DNA of 64,000 bases from Synaphobranchus kaupii (taxonomy: Eukaryota; Chordata; Actinopteri; Anguilliformes; Synaphobranchidae), in the NCBI GenBank assembly GCA_029718625.1, contig CM056389.1, forward strand, positions 14,289,723-14,353,722. The letters run 5' to 3'. The translations under genes were made by a program, and so were the position numbers. Positions 1 through 10,494 of this stretch are shown here, piece by piece (position 1 is the first letter of the stretch; each line of letters begins with the position of its first letter). The notes under the pieces were generated by a model, which ran no database searches, was not told the DNA's origin, and saw only the letters and a program-made list of their open reading frames with translations.

Positions 1-459
1 CCAGAACAAGAGCAACAAATAAAACAAAATAAAATAAAATGATTATCGGTAGCCCCGGTTGCTCTTCACTTCCGCGTGCTCGCCGTTGGTCGGCGCGACA
101 CCGCGCTCGTGTATCGAAAAGCAGACAGACACTCACCTCTCTGTGGTGAGCGCTGCGCGGGGTTAGCATTAGGCCCTCGGCTGAACGCAGAGGAGCAGAC
201 TGCTTAACACAACTACCTAGTTTACACACAGATTAGGCTTACAGGTAGTCGCTAAAAATAGGAGCGAGGGCGCGGATTTGAGAGCGCCGGGTTCAGAAAG
301 GCAATGCCCGTGGATATGGAGGTCTTTTTAGCAGGCTAACACTGCAAACAAGCCTGCCTTAACAAGTGTTTCAGTCTTATGGCTCGCTCAGGTAGAACAT
401 ATTAACTTGTTTTAAGTTACTCTTTGCTTGGAAAGTGAAATTGTCTTAGCGATGATAGC

Positions 460-462
<3 letters not shown>
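1..462. other. Unique non-coding DNA
   Basis: No open frame with recognisable protein similarity, no RNA gene and no mobile-element end was seen. The stretch around 60-120 is moderately CpG-rich and the rest is mixed. Nothing further can be supported. Confidence 0.5.
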
Positions 463-497
<35 letters not shown>

Positions 498-640
498 TGC
501 ACGGCTGAGGGGCCTGCGGGTGTGCAAGTCGCATTCTCTGTTTGTGGCTGTGTGTACGTGCATGTGTGCACGCGCTCGTGTGTGTGCGTGTGTGTATGTG
601 TGCGTGTGTGTGTGCGTGCGTGTACGTGTGTGTGAGTGTA
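463..640. repeat. (TG)n microsatellite with degenerate GT-rich continuation
   Basis: An uninterrupted TG run spans about 463-496. After a 45-base gap, a degenerate TG/CG/TA alternation runs to about 640. The alternating purine-pyrimidine character would favour Z-DNA. Open frames here on both strands encode only Thr-His or Cys-Val runs and are repeat artefacts. Confidence 0.95.
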
Positions 641-1210
641 TTTGAAAATACTTCTGAAGGACACATACAGGGCGATGCATAACTTGGGTAAGAGGCTCAG
701 GTGCAGGCTTGGTTTTGACAATGTAAACCACATTGAAAGTTTCGCCGTGCAAGGTCGAAAGGCTTTGCGCTTCCCATGAATTCGTTTATACATTACAAAC
801 CTATAACATCTATATTATTTACTTCTGGCTTAAGGGGACATACTGCAGACACAGATTGAAGCAGTTTATTTTCTTCCCAGAATCCTCCTCTTCTATAGAT
901 GCGTGTCTATAAAATTAATTCCAGGTCCACTTTTGTAACACACACACACACACACACCTGTTTTTCAGGCGAGCGAGATTCGAGACGCTTTTAAATTGAT
1001 CTCTTCGACAGACCTGACAAAGCCTCCCCTTTTCTAACTGCATTAGCGGCCCGGAGTCTGCAGCAATTTGCACAGTTCCTTACAGTTATTTCAGCGATCG
1101 CTGAGTGACGGATGGATTGACTGAATCAGACAGGAAGAACTGGCGAGGTTCGTCCGCTCTTGCCTCGAGGAAACACCAGCGTCTCTCCGCACCAGCGAGA
1201 GGCGTATACA

Positions 1211-1212
<2 letters not shown>
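641..1212. other. Unique non-coding DNA with short (CA)10 tract
   Basis: Contains one short CA run at about 938-957. Otherwise no gene, RNA or transposon end is visible. Confidence 0.5.
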
Positions 1213-1281
<69 letters not shown>

Positions 1282-1320
1282 CGTGTGTGTGCGTGCGCAT
1301 GTGTGCACGCATGTGAGCGT
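1213..1320. repeat. (GT)n microsatellite
   Basis: GT dinucleotides run from 1213 with only isolated GC interruptions to about 1300, then decay into GTGC/GCAC steps. All overlapping open frames are His-Thr or Cys-Val translations of the repeat. Confidence 0.95.
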
Positions 1321-1973
1321 CCATGTGCTCATGTGTGGGCTTAAGGGAGCGAATGACATCACTAGGAACATCACACAGACAGAGACCTGCGTTGTTTCAG
1401 CCCTGAAACCAAACCTGGCGGTTCATAACCTAACCTGTGGCAGTATTGATATTTAAAACGACAGAGGAGAGCAGAGCTTGTGCAGCCCTCGGAAAAAAAA
1501 CACCGGCAACAGAGCACGGAGGTGTAGAAATAATAGGAGGCGCAGAACTTTGCCGGCCTCCGCTAGCCCCCCCCCCCCCCCCCTGTCTATGTGCATGTGA
1601 GGCCCTTCAGCTGAAAATAAACAGCGGCCCACACAGAAGAGGACCGGGGGAGAGGGTAATTACTGAGGCCTCTCCTCCCTGCGACTCAGGGCTTCCTCCC
1701 TCTGGGAGAGGCGTGGGGTAATCAGTACCCATGGCGCAGGGAGGCGGAGCCAGTGGACGTGGCCCTTAATGGCAGGGGAGGAGAGCCCCTAGGGAAGGCT
1801 GATTCATTCACATCTAGCGGCCACCAGACGGGGGACGGGGGGGGTATGTGCTTAATTTGGGGGGAAGGAGAGGAAATGAGATGGAAGACTAATAGTCTGG
1901 TACCACAGCGCACCCCGCCTTGCCAGTGCCGACACTCCCCCGAGCCTCAAAACACTACACAACTGAGGGGCGA
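1321..1973. other. Unique GC-leaning non-coding DNA before the 28-bp array
   Basis: Contains a run of 17 C at 1567-1583. Short open frames on both strands show no family features. The junction with the tandem array at 1974 is abrupt, with no degenerate units preceding it. Confidence 0.5.
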
Positions 1974-4900
1974 GTAATGACCGTGATCGTTAATGTTATC
2001 AGTAATGACCGTGATCATTAATGTTATCAGTAATGACCGTGATCATTAATGTTATCAGTAATGACCGTGATCATTAATGTTATCAGTAATGACCGTGATC
2101 ATTAATGTTATCAGTAATGACCGTGATCATTAATGTTATCAGTAATGACCATGATCATTAATGTTATCAGTAGTGACCGTGATCATTAATGTTATCAGTA
2201 GTGACCGTGATCATTAATGTTATCAGTAATGACCGTGATCATTAATGTTATCAGTAATGACCGTGATCATTAATGTTATCAGTAGTGACCGTGATCGTTA
2301 ATGTTATCAGTAATGACCGTGATCATTAATGTTATCAGTAGTGACCGTGATCGTTAATGTTATCAGTAATGACCGTGATCATTAATGTTATCAGTAGTGA
2401 CCGTGATCATTAATGTTATCAGTAATGACCGTGATCATTAATGTTATCAGTAGTGACCGTGATCATTAATGTTATCAGTAGTGACCGTGATCATTAATGT
2501 GATCAGTAATGACCGTGATCATTAATGTTATCAGTAGTGACCGTGATCATTAATGTTATCAGTAATGACCGTGATCGTTAATGTTATCAGTAGTGACCGT
2601 GATCGTTAATGTTATCAGTAGTGACCGTGATCATTAATGTTATCAGTAATGACCGTGATCATTAAGGTTATCAGTAATGACCGTGATCATTAAGGTTATC
2701 AGTAGTGACCGTGATCATTAATGTTATCAGTAATGACCGTGATCATTAATGTTATCAGTAGTGACCGTGATCGTTAATGTTATCAGTAGTGACCGTGATC
2801 ATTAATGTTATCAGTAGTGACCGTGATCATTAATGTGATCAGTAGTGACCGTGATCATTAATGTTATCAGTAGTGACCGTGATCGTTAATGTTATCAGTA
2901 GTGACCGTGATCATTAATGTTATCAGTAATGACCGTGATCGTTAATGTTATCAGTAATGACCGTGATCGTTAATGTTATCAGTAATGACCGTGATCGTTA
3001 ATGTTATCAGTAATGACCGTGATCGTTAATGTTATCAGTAGTGACCGTGATCATTAATGTTATCAGTAGTGACCGTGATCTTTAATGTTATCAGTAATGA
3101 CCGTGATCATTAAGGTTATCAGTAATGACCGTGATCATTAATGTTATCAGTAGTGACCGTGATCATTAATGTTATCAGTAGTGACCGTGATCGTTAATGT
3201 TATCAGTAGTGACCGTGATCATTAATGTTATCAGTAGTGACCGTGATCGTTAATGTTATCAGTAATGACGGTGATCATTAATGTTATCAGCAATGACCGT
3301 GATCATTAATGTTATCAGTAGTGACCGTGATCATTAATGTTATCAGTAATGACCGTGATCATTAATGTTATCAGTAGTGACCGTGATCGTTAATGTTATC
3401 AGTAGTGACCGTGATCGTTAATGTTATCAGTAGTGACCGTGATCGTTAATGTTATCAGTAATGACCGTGATCATTAATGTTATCAGTAGTGACCGTGATC
3501 GTTAATGTTATCAGTAATGACCGTGATCGTTAATGTTATCAGTAGTGACCGTGATCGTTAATGTTATCAGTAATGACCGTGATCATTAATGTTATCAGTA
3601 GTGACCGTGATCGTTAATGTTATCAGTAATGACCGTGATCGTTAATGTTATCAGTAGTGACCGTGATCGTTAATGTTATCAGTAATGACCGTGATCATTA
3701 ATGTTATCAGTAGTGACCGTGATCATTAATGTTATCAGTAATGACCGTGATCGTTAATGTTATCAGTAGTGACCGTGATCATTAATGTTATCAGTAGTGA
3801 CCGTGATCGTTAATGTTATCAGTAATGACGGTGATCATTAATGTTATCAGTAATGACCGTGATCATTAATGTTATCAGTAGTGACCGTGATCGTTAATGT
3901 TATCAGTAGTGACCGTGATCGTTAATGTTATCAGTAGTGACCGTGATCGTTAATGTTATCAGTAATGACCGTGATCATTAATGTTATCAGTAGTGACCGT
4001 GATCGTTAATGTTATCAGTAATGACCGTGATCGTTAATGTTATCAGTAGTGACCGTGATCGTTAATGTTATCAGTAATGACCGTGATCATTAATGTTATC
4101 AGTAGTGACCGTGATCGTTAATGTTATCAGTAATGACCGTGATCGTTAATGTTATCAGTAGTGACCGTGATCGTTAATGTTATCAGTAATGACCGTGATC
4201 ATTAATGTTATCAGTAGTGACCGTGATCATTAATGTTATCAGTAATGACCGTGATCATTAATGTTATCAGTAATGACCGTGATCATTAATGTTATCAGTA
4301 GTGACCGTGATCATTAATGTTATCAGTAATGACCGTGATCATTAATGTTATCAGTAGTGACCGTGATCGTTAATGTTATCAGTAATGACCGTGATCGTTA
4401 ATGTTATCAGTAATGACCGTGATCGTTAATGTTATCAGTAATGACCGTGATCATTAATGTTATCAGTAATGACCGTGATCATTAATGTTATCAGTAGTGA
4501 CCGTGATCATTAATGTTATCAGTAATGACCGTGATCGTTAATGTTATCAGTAATGACCGTGATCGTTAATGTTATCAGTAGTGACCGTGATCGTTAATGT
4601 TATCAGTAATGACCGTGATCGTTAATGTTATCAGTAATGACCGTGATAGTTAATGTTATCAGTAATGACCGTGATCATTAATGTTATCAGTAGTGACCGT
4701 GATCATTAATGTTATCAGTAATGACCGTGATCGTTAATGTTATCAGTAATGACCGTGATCGTTAATGTTATCAGTAATGACCGTGATCGTTAATGTTATC
4801 AGTAATGACCGTGATCGTTAATGTTATCAGTAGTGACCGTGATCATTAATGTTATCAGTAATGACCGTGATCATTAATGTTATCAGTAATGACCGTGATC

Positions 4901-5704
4901 ATTAATGTTATCAGTAGTGACCGTGATCATTAATGTTATCAGTAGTGACCGTGATCATTAATGTTATCAGTAATGACCGTGATCATTAATATTATCAGTA
5001 ATGACCGTGATCATTAATGTTATCAGTAATGACCGTGATCGTTAATGTTATCAGTAATGACCGTGATCATTAATGTTATCAGTAGTGACCGTGATCATTA
5101 ATGTTATCAGTAATGACCGTGATCATTAATGTTATCAGTAATGACCGTGATCGTTAATGTTATCAGTAGTGACCGTGATCATTAATGTTATCAGTAATGA
5201 CCGTGATCATTAATGTTATCAGTAGTGACCGTGATCATTAATGTTATCAGTAGTGACCGTGATCATTAATGTTATCAGTAGTGACCGTGATCGTTAATGT
5301 TATCAGTAATGACCGTGATCATTAATGTTATCAGTAGTGACCGTGATCATTAATGTTATCAGTAGTGACCGTGATCGTTAATGTTATCAGTAGTGACCGT
5401 GATCGTTAATGTTATCAGTAGTGACCGTGATCGTTAATGTTATCAGTAGTGACCGTGATCGTTAATGTGATCAGTAGTGACCGTGATCGTTAATGTTATC
5501 AGTAGTGACCGTGATCATTAATGTTATCAGTAGTGACCGTGATCATTAATGTTATCAGTAATGACCGTGATCGTTAATGTTATCAGTAATGACCGTGATC
5601 ATTAATGTTATCAGTAGTGACCGTGATCGTTAATGTTATCAGTAATGACCGTGATCATTAATGTTATCAGTAATGACCATGATCATTAATGTTATCAGTA
5701 ATGA
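1974..5704. repeat. 28-bp minisatellite/satellite array, exactly 133 copies plus a 7-base partial unit
   Basis: Units start every 28 bp from 1974; the 133rd unit ends at 5697 and a partial unit follows at 5698-5704. I read every unit and found no insertion or deletion (133 x 28 = 3724). Each unit contains TAATGA at unit positions 2-7, one CpG at 9-10, GATC at 12-15 and TTATCA at 23-28. Position 4 is A or G, and position 16 is A or G. Scoring units as position4/position16 (1=A/A, 2=A/G, 3=G/A, 4=G/G, 5=G/T) gives, in tens: 2111111331 1414131331 3243113143 3343222235 1134341131 4441424142 4132341144 4142414241 3113142211 3224221322 2231133112 1312313341 3444443321 411. Totals are 45, 24, 32, 31 and 1. 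Counting that lone T at position 16 (unit 40), only 14 units carry any rarer substitution. Stops occur in all frames, so it is not coding. Confidence 0.99.
3374..4213. repeat. Higher-order repeat inside the 28-bp array (two identical 12-unit blocks)
   Basis: Units 51-62 (3374-3709) and units 69-80 (3878-4213) have the same unit-type order, 444142414241 in the code above, and no rare differences, so 336 bp are repeated exactly at 504-bp spacing. Each block contains a 4-unit (112-bp) sub-period 4-1-4-2 repeated about 2.5 times. The duplication extends upstream: units 45-48 and 65-68 share types 3-4-1-1 and the same rare C-to-G change at unit position 9 (units 47 and 67). A two-unit difference (units 49-50) lies between the matches. 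Confidence 0.93.
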
Positions 5705-7080
5705 GCGGTTGGCTTAAGAGAGGGTAGGGCATTGACCGTAACTTTACTCAGCTGAAGAATCAAGACCACGATGTGGCTTCAGTCCCGCTCCGCTCACTTT
5801 ACTGACGCAAGACTACAGAACGACTTAAAATGAATGAAAAGGACCTTGCGTGGTGACGGAGAATATTAAAGAGAGCTAAGCACCGTCTCTCCACTCAAAC
5901 CTGCGTACCCTTGGAACCAGAGGCCTAAGAACGGAGTGTTCCTTTTAAATCAATTACCGCTCACTTGCCTGTGAGCGACCTGCTCGTCCATACCTCAGGT
6001 TCACTTTAGCTTCTTTACCCCCCCCGCTTTCGCAGTTAAAAGTTGAGTTTCTGATTGCCTGTGGAGCCACCTGTGAGCGATCATGTCGGATATCAGAAAA
6101 GCTCGTTGAACGGGGGAGGTCCGGATGCTTTTGGCGGACTAAGGAGTGCGGGCAGACCTCACTGTGGAGACAACGGGAATCATCAGCAAATACTTTGTCC
6201 AGGTAGCGTGGAATAAAGCGATGCTAAATGATGCGATTAAAAAAAAAACACATGCCTTCTCATTTTTCGCCCAGCAGATATAAAATTGATCTTACTGTAA
6301 AACAAAAAAAAAAAAAAACAAACTCCTGGTTTTCAGAGGGAATATTTGTGCGCAGTGGCCTGTTACCACAACAGCTGCTCTGTAATCATAAACCCGCCAG
6401 AACCGCTGCCAACATGGCCGCCCGTCTCAAGTGACTCATTATGTACTATTGGTCTTTCCTCAGCTTTCTTGACCCTGGGCCTTTGAAAGCGTCTACCTCT
6501 GCAGTGAACATGGCCTTCATTACGGCAGGCAGGACATTTGAACTCATCCTTCAGGAGTATCTCAGCTATTGATTTAGACCTCGGGCTTCCCACTTCCGAA
6601 AGCCGTAAAAAAATGGCCCAGCGGCCCCGAGTCCACGGTCACGGTCGGGAAACGGTGAGGAAAATAGGAACGACGCCATTCTCCGACGCGCAGCGGCCAA
6701 GGACAGAGCCCCTAGGGTGTTTTCCACTCTCCCACTCAAACTTCACCACAGTGCGCGCGCGGTAAAATCGTTAAATCAACCGTGATAAGAGTACATTTCA
6801 TTCCCCTTGGACGCTTGTGTTACTGCGCGCAGGTTCCAATGAGCTCACATCCCACCATTAGCCTAAGCCGTTTAAAGTGGCATTGCATGGCTTTTCTGGC
6901 AGGTTAATATTTCTCATCACCCCCCCATCTCATTGCAGTAATGACATGGAGACCCGGGTCAAATACTTTCATTTGAAATACTTTGCCTTGGAGATAACCC
7001 GTTCCTGCAGATAGAAAAAGAACAAAAAATTTCCACATATATTTGGAACAAAGTTTTTCTTTCAAGTTTTGGTCAGTTCA
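5705..7080. other. Unique non-coding DNA
   Basis: The array stops sharply and is followed by mixed-composition unique sequence. A-rich runs lie at about 6240-6250 and 6303-6320. No gene, RNA or transposon end was recognised. Confidence 0.5.
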
Positions 7081-7089
7081 TAGCTGTGC

Positions 7090-7141
7090 TCAGGGACAGG
7101 GGAGGGGGGTGGGGGACGGGGGGGGGGGGTTTGGGGTGGGT
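7090..7141 (+). other. G-rich tract with G-quadruplex potential
   Basis: Successive G-runs of 3 to 12 bases are separated by one to a few bases on the plus strand, satisfying the G3+N1-7 quadruplex pattern several times over. It lies about 115 bp before a Tc1-like element. No function is implied. Confidence 0.7.
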
Positions 7142-7256
7142 GAGCCTGCAGACATGGCCGTCCACTTCTCCTAGTCGGGAATATCCGAGTCCAGAAATCC
7201 CCGATCACAGACGTGGCCCGGGAGTGTGAGAGTGCAGAAGTTTCTCGAAATACGTA

Positions 7257-7934
7257 CAGTTGAAGTCGGGAGTTTACATAAACTTAGGTTGAAGTCATTA
7301 AAACTCATTTTTAACCACTCCACAGATTTCATGTTAGCAAACTATAGTGTTGGCAATTCAGTTAGGACATCTACTTGGTGCATGACAAGTAATTTTTCCA
7401 ACAATTGTTTACAGACAGATTATTTCACTTTTAATTCACTACATCACAATTCCTGTGGGTCAGAAATTTACATACACTAAGTTGACTGTGACTTTAAATT
7501 TTTAATATTTGGTCGCATATCCTTTGCATGCCATGACTTCCTGATGTCTGTGACCCAACAACATCAAAAGACTCTTGATATCTTATTTTCTGGTACTCTT
7601 ACAAGCGATGCTATAACGTCTCTGCATTTGAATGGATCTCTATGGGAATTGGGGGGTGGAACTAGATTTAGCTGTAAATTACGCTGGAACAGTATGGAGT
7701 ACATGATTGGTGAAATGGCTGTAAGTCATCAAGGGTCTGAGGTATCAAACAAGCCTCAAACCATCACTCTGCTGCCACATATGCAGTAGATATGGATGGA
7801 TCACTATAAGGGTTGTTTCTCCTGACAAATTTTCCTATTGAACTCTATGGAATAATAAGTCAGGAGAAGAAGCCCTTCAAGTTATCCATCCATATCCATA
7901 TCTAAAAGTGTATGTAAACTTCCGACTTCAACTG
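7257..7934. mobile_element. Non-autonomous Tc1-like element with Sleeping Beauty-type left IR/DR
   Basis: The ends read CAGTTGAAGTCGG at 7257 and its complement at 7934, each bordered by TA (7255-7256 and 7935-7936), the Tc1/mariner target-site duplication. The left side is long: the outer repeat is followed about 200 bp later by an inner direct repeat (about 7459-7492, TTTACATACACTAAGTTGACTG). I recognise this as the IR/DR layout of fish Tc1 elements of the Sleeping Beauty type. The right end keeps only the outer repeat (about 7905-7934). The 678-bp element has no transposase frame. Its interior (about 7493-7787) I could not assign, and it contains a hairpin at 7788-7903. It would need transposase in trans and looks like a chimeric or internally replaced derivative. 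Confidence 0.9.
7788..7903. repeat. Imperfect inverted repeat (hairpin) inside the Tc1-like element
   Basis: The left arm (7788-7826, starting AGATATGGATGGAT) is complementary with gaps to the right arm (7859-7903, ending ATCCATATCCATATCT). The loop is about 32 bp. It sits immediately inside the right terminal repeat, where the right inner direct repeat would be expected. Confidence 0.85.
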
Positions 7935-8012
7935 TATGTGTGTCGACACGGGATAAACTACCGCTCACGACCAACACATGGCAAATTTAACTGAAATGTA
8001 ACAGGCCAGATA

Positions 8013-8555
8013 CACTGCCTGGCCAAAAAAAAAGTCGCCGTTGCACCCGTCATGCATAGTGCCCACTGTACAAACCTCTGGAGGTAGTGTTAAGATCTGG
8101 GGTTGCTTCAATTGGTCAGGTCTAGGCTCAGCAACGTTATGCAGCAATAAAATGAAGTCAGCTGAGTACCTGAATGTACTGACTGACCAGGTTATCCCAT
8201 CAATGGGCATATTCCAGGAAGACAATGCCAAGATCCATCTGGCTCAAATTGTGAAAGAGCGGTTCAGGGAGCATGAGGAATCATTTTCACACATGAATTG
8301 GCCACCAGAGTCCTGACCTTAACCCCATTGAAAGTCTTTGGGGTGTGCTGGAGAAGACGTTACGGAGTGGTTCGACTCTCCGGTCGTCAATACAAGATCC
8401 CGACCAAAAATTAATGCAACTCTGGACGGAAATAAATGTTGTGACGTTGCATAAGGTTGTCGAAACAATGCCACGACGAATGCGCGCCATAATCAAGGCT
8501 ATAGGCGGTCCAACGAAATATTAGCCTGTGCAACTTTTTTTTTGGCCAGGCAGTG
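8013..8555 (+). mobile_element. Internally deleted Tc1/mariner element (second family)
   Basis: Terminal inverted repeats of about 26 bp begin CACTGCCTGGCCAAAAA at 8013 and end with the complement at 8555, with a single mismatch between the ends. TA lies outside each end (8011-8012, 8556-8557). Length is 543 bp against roughly 1.2-1.6 kb for full Tc1 elements. Only the C-terminal part of a transposase remains, starting almost directly after the left repeat, so the deletion removed the DNA-binding region and the first catalytic Asp. The terminal repeats differ from those of the neighbouring 7257-7934 element, so this is a separate family. Confidence 0.93.
8041..8524 (+). pseudogene. Tc1-type transposase, C-terminal fragment with frameshift
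   Basis: The first frame reads [10 protein letters not shown], then FQEDNAKIH, which is the region of the second catalytic Asp of the DDE/DDD nuclease. It ends after NWPPES at about 8313. The reading then continues one frame over as [12 protein letters not shown], containing the final catalytic Glu, and stays open to a TAG at 8522-8524. Relative to the usual family motif PPQSPDLNP, two bases are missing at about 8304-8308. The N-terminal helix-turn-helix domains and first catalytic Asp are absent. It cannot encode an active enzyme. The identification rests on the family motifs and the enclosing terminal repeats. Confidence 0.92.
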
Positions 8556-9014
8556 TATCTTCCAGAAATTCCTCTTTTCAAGCTGTGTGACACACTGCTC
8601 ACAGAGACTGAGCCCCCACCATATCACTCACAGAGATACTGAGCCCTCCTCCAGCCCACTCATAGAGAGACTAAGGCCCCCCCCATCCCGACGGGTTTTC
8701 ACTTCCCCCCCGGCAGTGACAGCAGGCCTGACCTTCCACCGCCGCGGCTCGCCATTCCTCTGATTAATATCCCTGGAAGAGGGCGGCGGTTAACCATACT
8801 ACAAGGCAGAGGTCACAGTTTTCAGCATGGCTGGCTATACTGAAATAAAACAAATACTTACTCACAGGGGGAAAAAAAGAGAGGTTTATCTACTCTCCTC
8901 AGGAAATATATTGAGGATTATGGGAGAAGGGCAGAGTTCACCTGCACAAACACAGGATGCCAACACGTGTCTCTCCTGCGTGGGTTGCGATGGAGAGGGA
9001 GAGCTTGTCCGTTG
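8556..9014. other. Unique non-coding DNA with a short 3-copy tandem repeat
   Basis: Three imperfect copies of a roughly 30-bp unit (CTCACAGAGACTGAGC-like) start at about 8598, 8627 and 8659. No other feature is visible. Confidence 0.6.
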
Positions 9015-9110
9015 TTACATTACATTAAATTACAATATTTATTTTCTTAACCGATGCCTTTATCCCGAGGCAAATGCCACGGTTTGTTTTGTTTCTATTG
9101 GTATTTATCA
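9015..9110. repeat. Possible degenerate fish SINE/LINE fragment
   Basis: The stretch TTACATTACATTAAATTACA followed by a GATGCCTTTATCC motif resembles a widespread teleost interspersed repeat containing GACGCTTTTATCC. The match is from memory and degenerate, and the boundaries are uncertain. Confidence 0.35.
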
Positions 9111-10494
9111 TCTGTTTACACAGATAAGCAGTGCAGATTAAGAGTGACCGCCAACTGTAGCCTACAATGTCAGTTACACTCCCAGAATTCCTGCCTGCAA
9201 AACTTCTGCCTATGAATTGCTTCTCTGCAACAACCGCAGCAACCTTTTCGAATAAAACTTGCTGACTCACTGAAAAAAAATCCCCTCATTAGAGAACAGG
9301 TAGAACCGCTACCAGCTACCATTCCCTCACCTTCTCCGTTGGATGGCACTGTGGTGTATATCTGTCTGACATTAATTAGTTAAGGTTGCCAGGTTCTGTT
9401 TGTATTCCCCTGCGGGTTCAAAAGTCTGCTCAGACGCTCGGACTTTCCCGGACCGAATTTCTCGGGCGCGGCGCGATCGCTCATTTCTCGCCCCGATCCC
9501 GAGGCAACCCCTGGGCCTTCACTCCGGAACGCGCTCATGAATCAGCGACGGCGTCGGTCTTCCGCGGTGATGTGCGACGACTTCGTCCGTCAACGTGGAA
9601 TAGAAAGAACAAAAATTCAGATCTGGCGTCACGCGCGCTACGATATCAGCGGTAATGCCTCTGCAGAGAGCTGAGGAGGTCCCTGTTCAATCTCTGCTTG
9701 TTTTCCTGAGAGAGGGATATGTGGGGAAAAGCCGAGGCGCTACCTTAAAAATAATACCGCGATTACGTAAAATGAAATAACATTAGTTACTCTATTATTA
9801 AAAACATTCATCGCATAACCAGATTTCATGGGAGAGGGGGAATGTAGACTGACGCTATGCTGAGGGTCTAGCTTAACACAGTTTAACTAACTAGTTCAAC
9901 TTGAATTAAATTGAGTTTAACTCTGGAACCCCAGTGTCATTCCCCTCTCCCAGAAAATGTCAAAAAACATTAAACAAGGACAAACGGGTTGACTGGTTTC
10001 GGTTGCGCGGTAAGCGCCGTGATGTCACTCGCATGACCTCAATCCTGATACCCAGATAACATGTCACTTGGCATAAAACTGTGAAACCACGGAGGTCGAA
10101 AATAGACCATGGGCTTCAGATCTGTCAATCATTAAAAAAAATTTTTTTTTTTAAAGCGAGAGCGTGGCCGCGTAGAAGCCAGCTGCTTGCAGTTTACAAA
10201 AGATTACGGGGCCAAATGATGAGTCACTCCCTAATACGTGCTTGCTGATTGGCCGGTGTGTTGCACGCGACTGGAACTACGGGACATGAATGGAGACTGT
10301 GTGCTGAATAAAATCACTGTGCTGGTAAAGTATGTAGGAAGGGAAAGGATGTATCACATGGAACTCTGCCCACAGTGTTATATGTACACGCCTGTGCTGT
10401 GCTGTGCGTACCGAGAACAACATGTGTGGGAAATGTTTATGTACCGCATTACAACAAGGCAAGACATCCACATAACAGAATATACTGTACATGA
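9111..10494. other. Unique non-coding DNA with a CpG-rich patch
   Basis: A CpG-dense patch spans about 9420-9660, with many CG steps including GGCGCGGCGCGATCGC near 9466. No frame in it resembles a known protein. An A/T homopolymer junction lies at about 10134-10153. Confidence 0.5.

Noticed and set aside
1974..5704. CRISPR-like array (28-bp repeats)
   Set aside because: Repeats are head-to-tail with no spacers, and the context is a vertebrate genome with no cas genes.
6405..6434. CAACATGGCCGCC as a YY1 site or Kozak start
   Set aside because: The frame from this ATG ends after six codons and the YY1 match is imperfect; no supporting promoter features.
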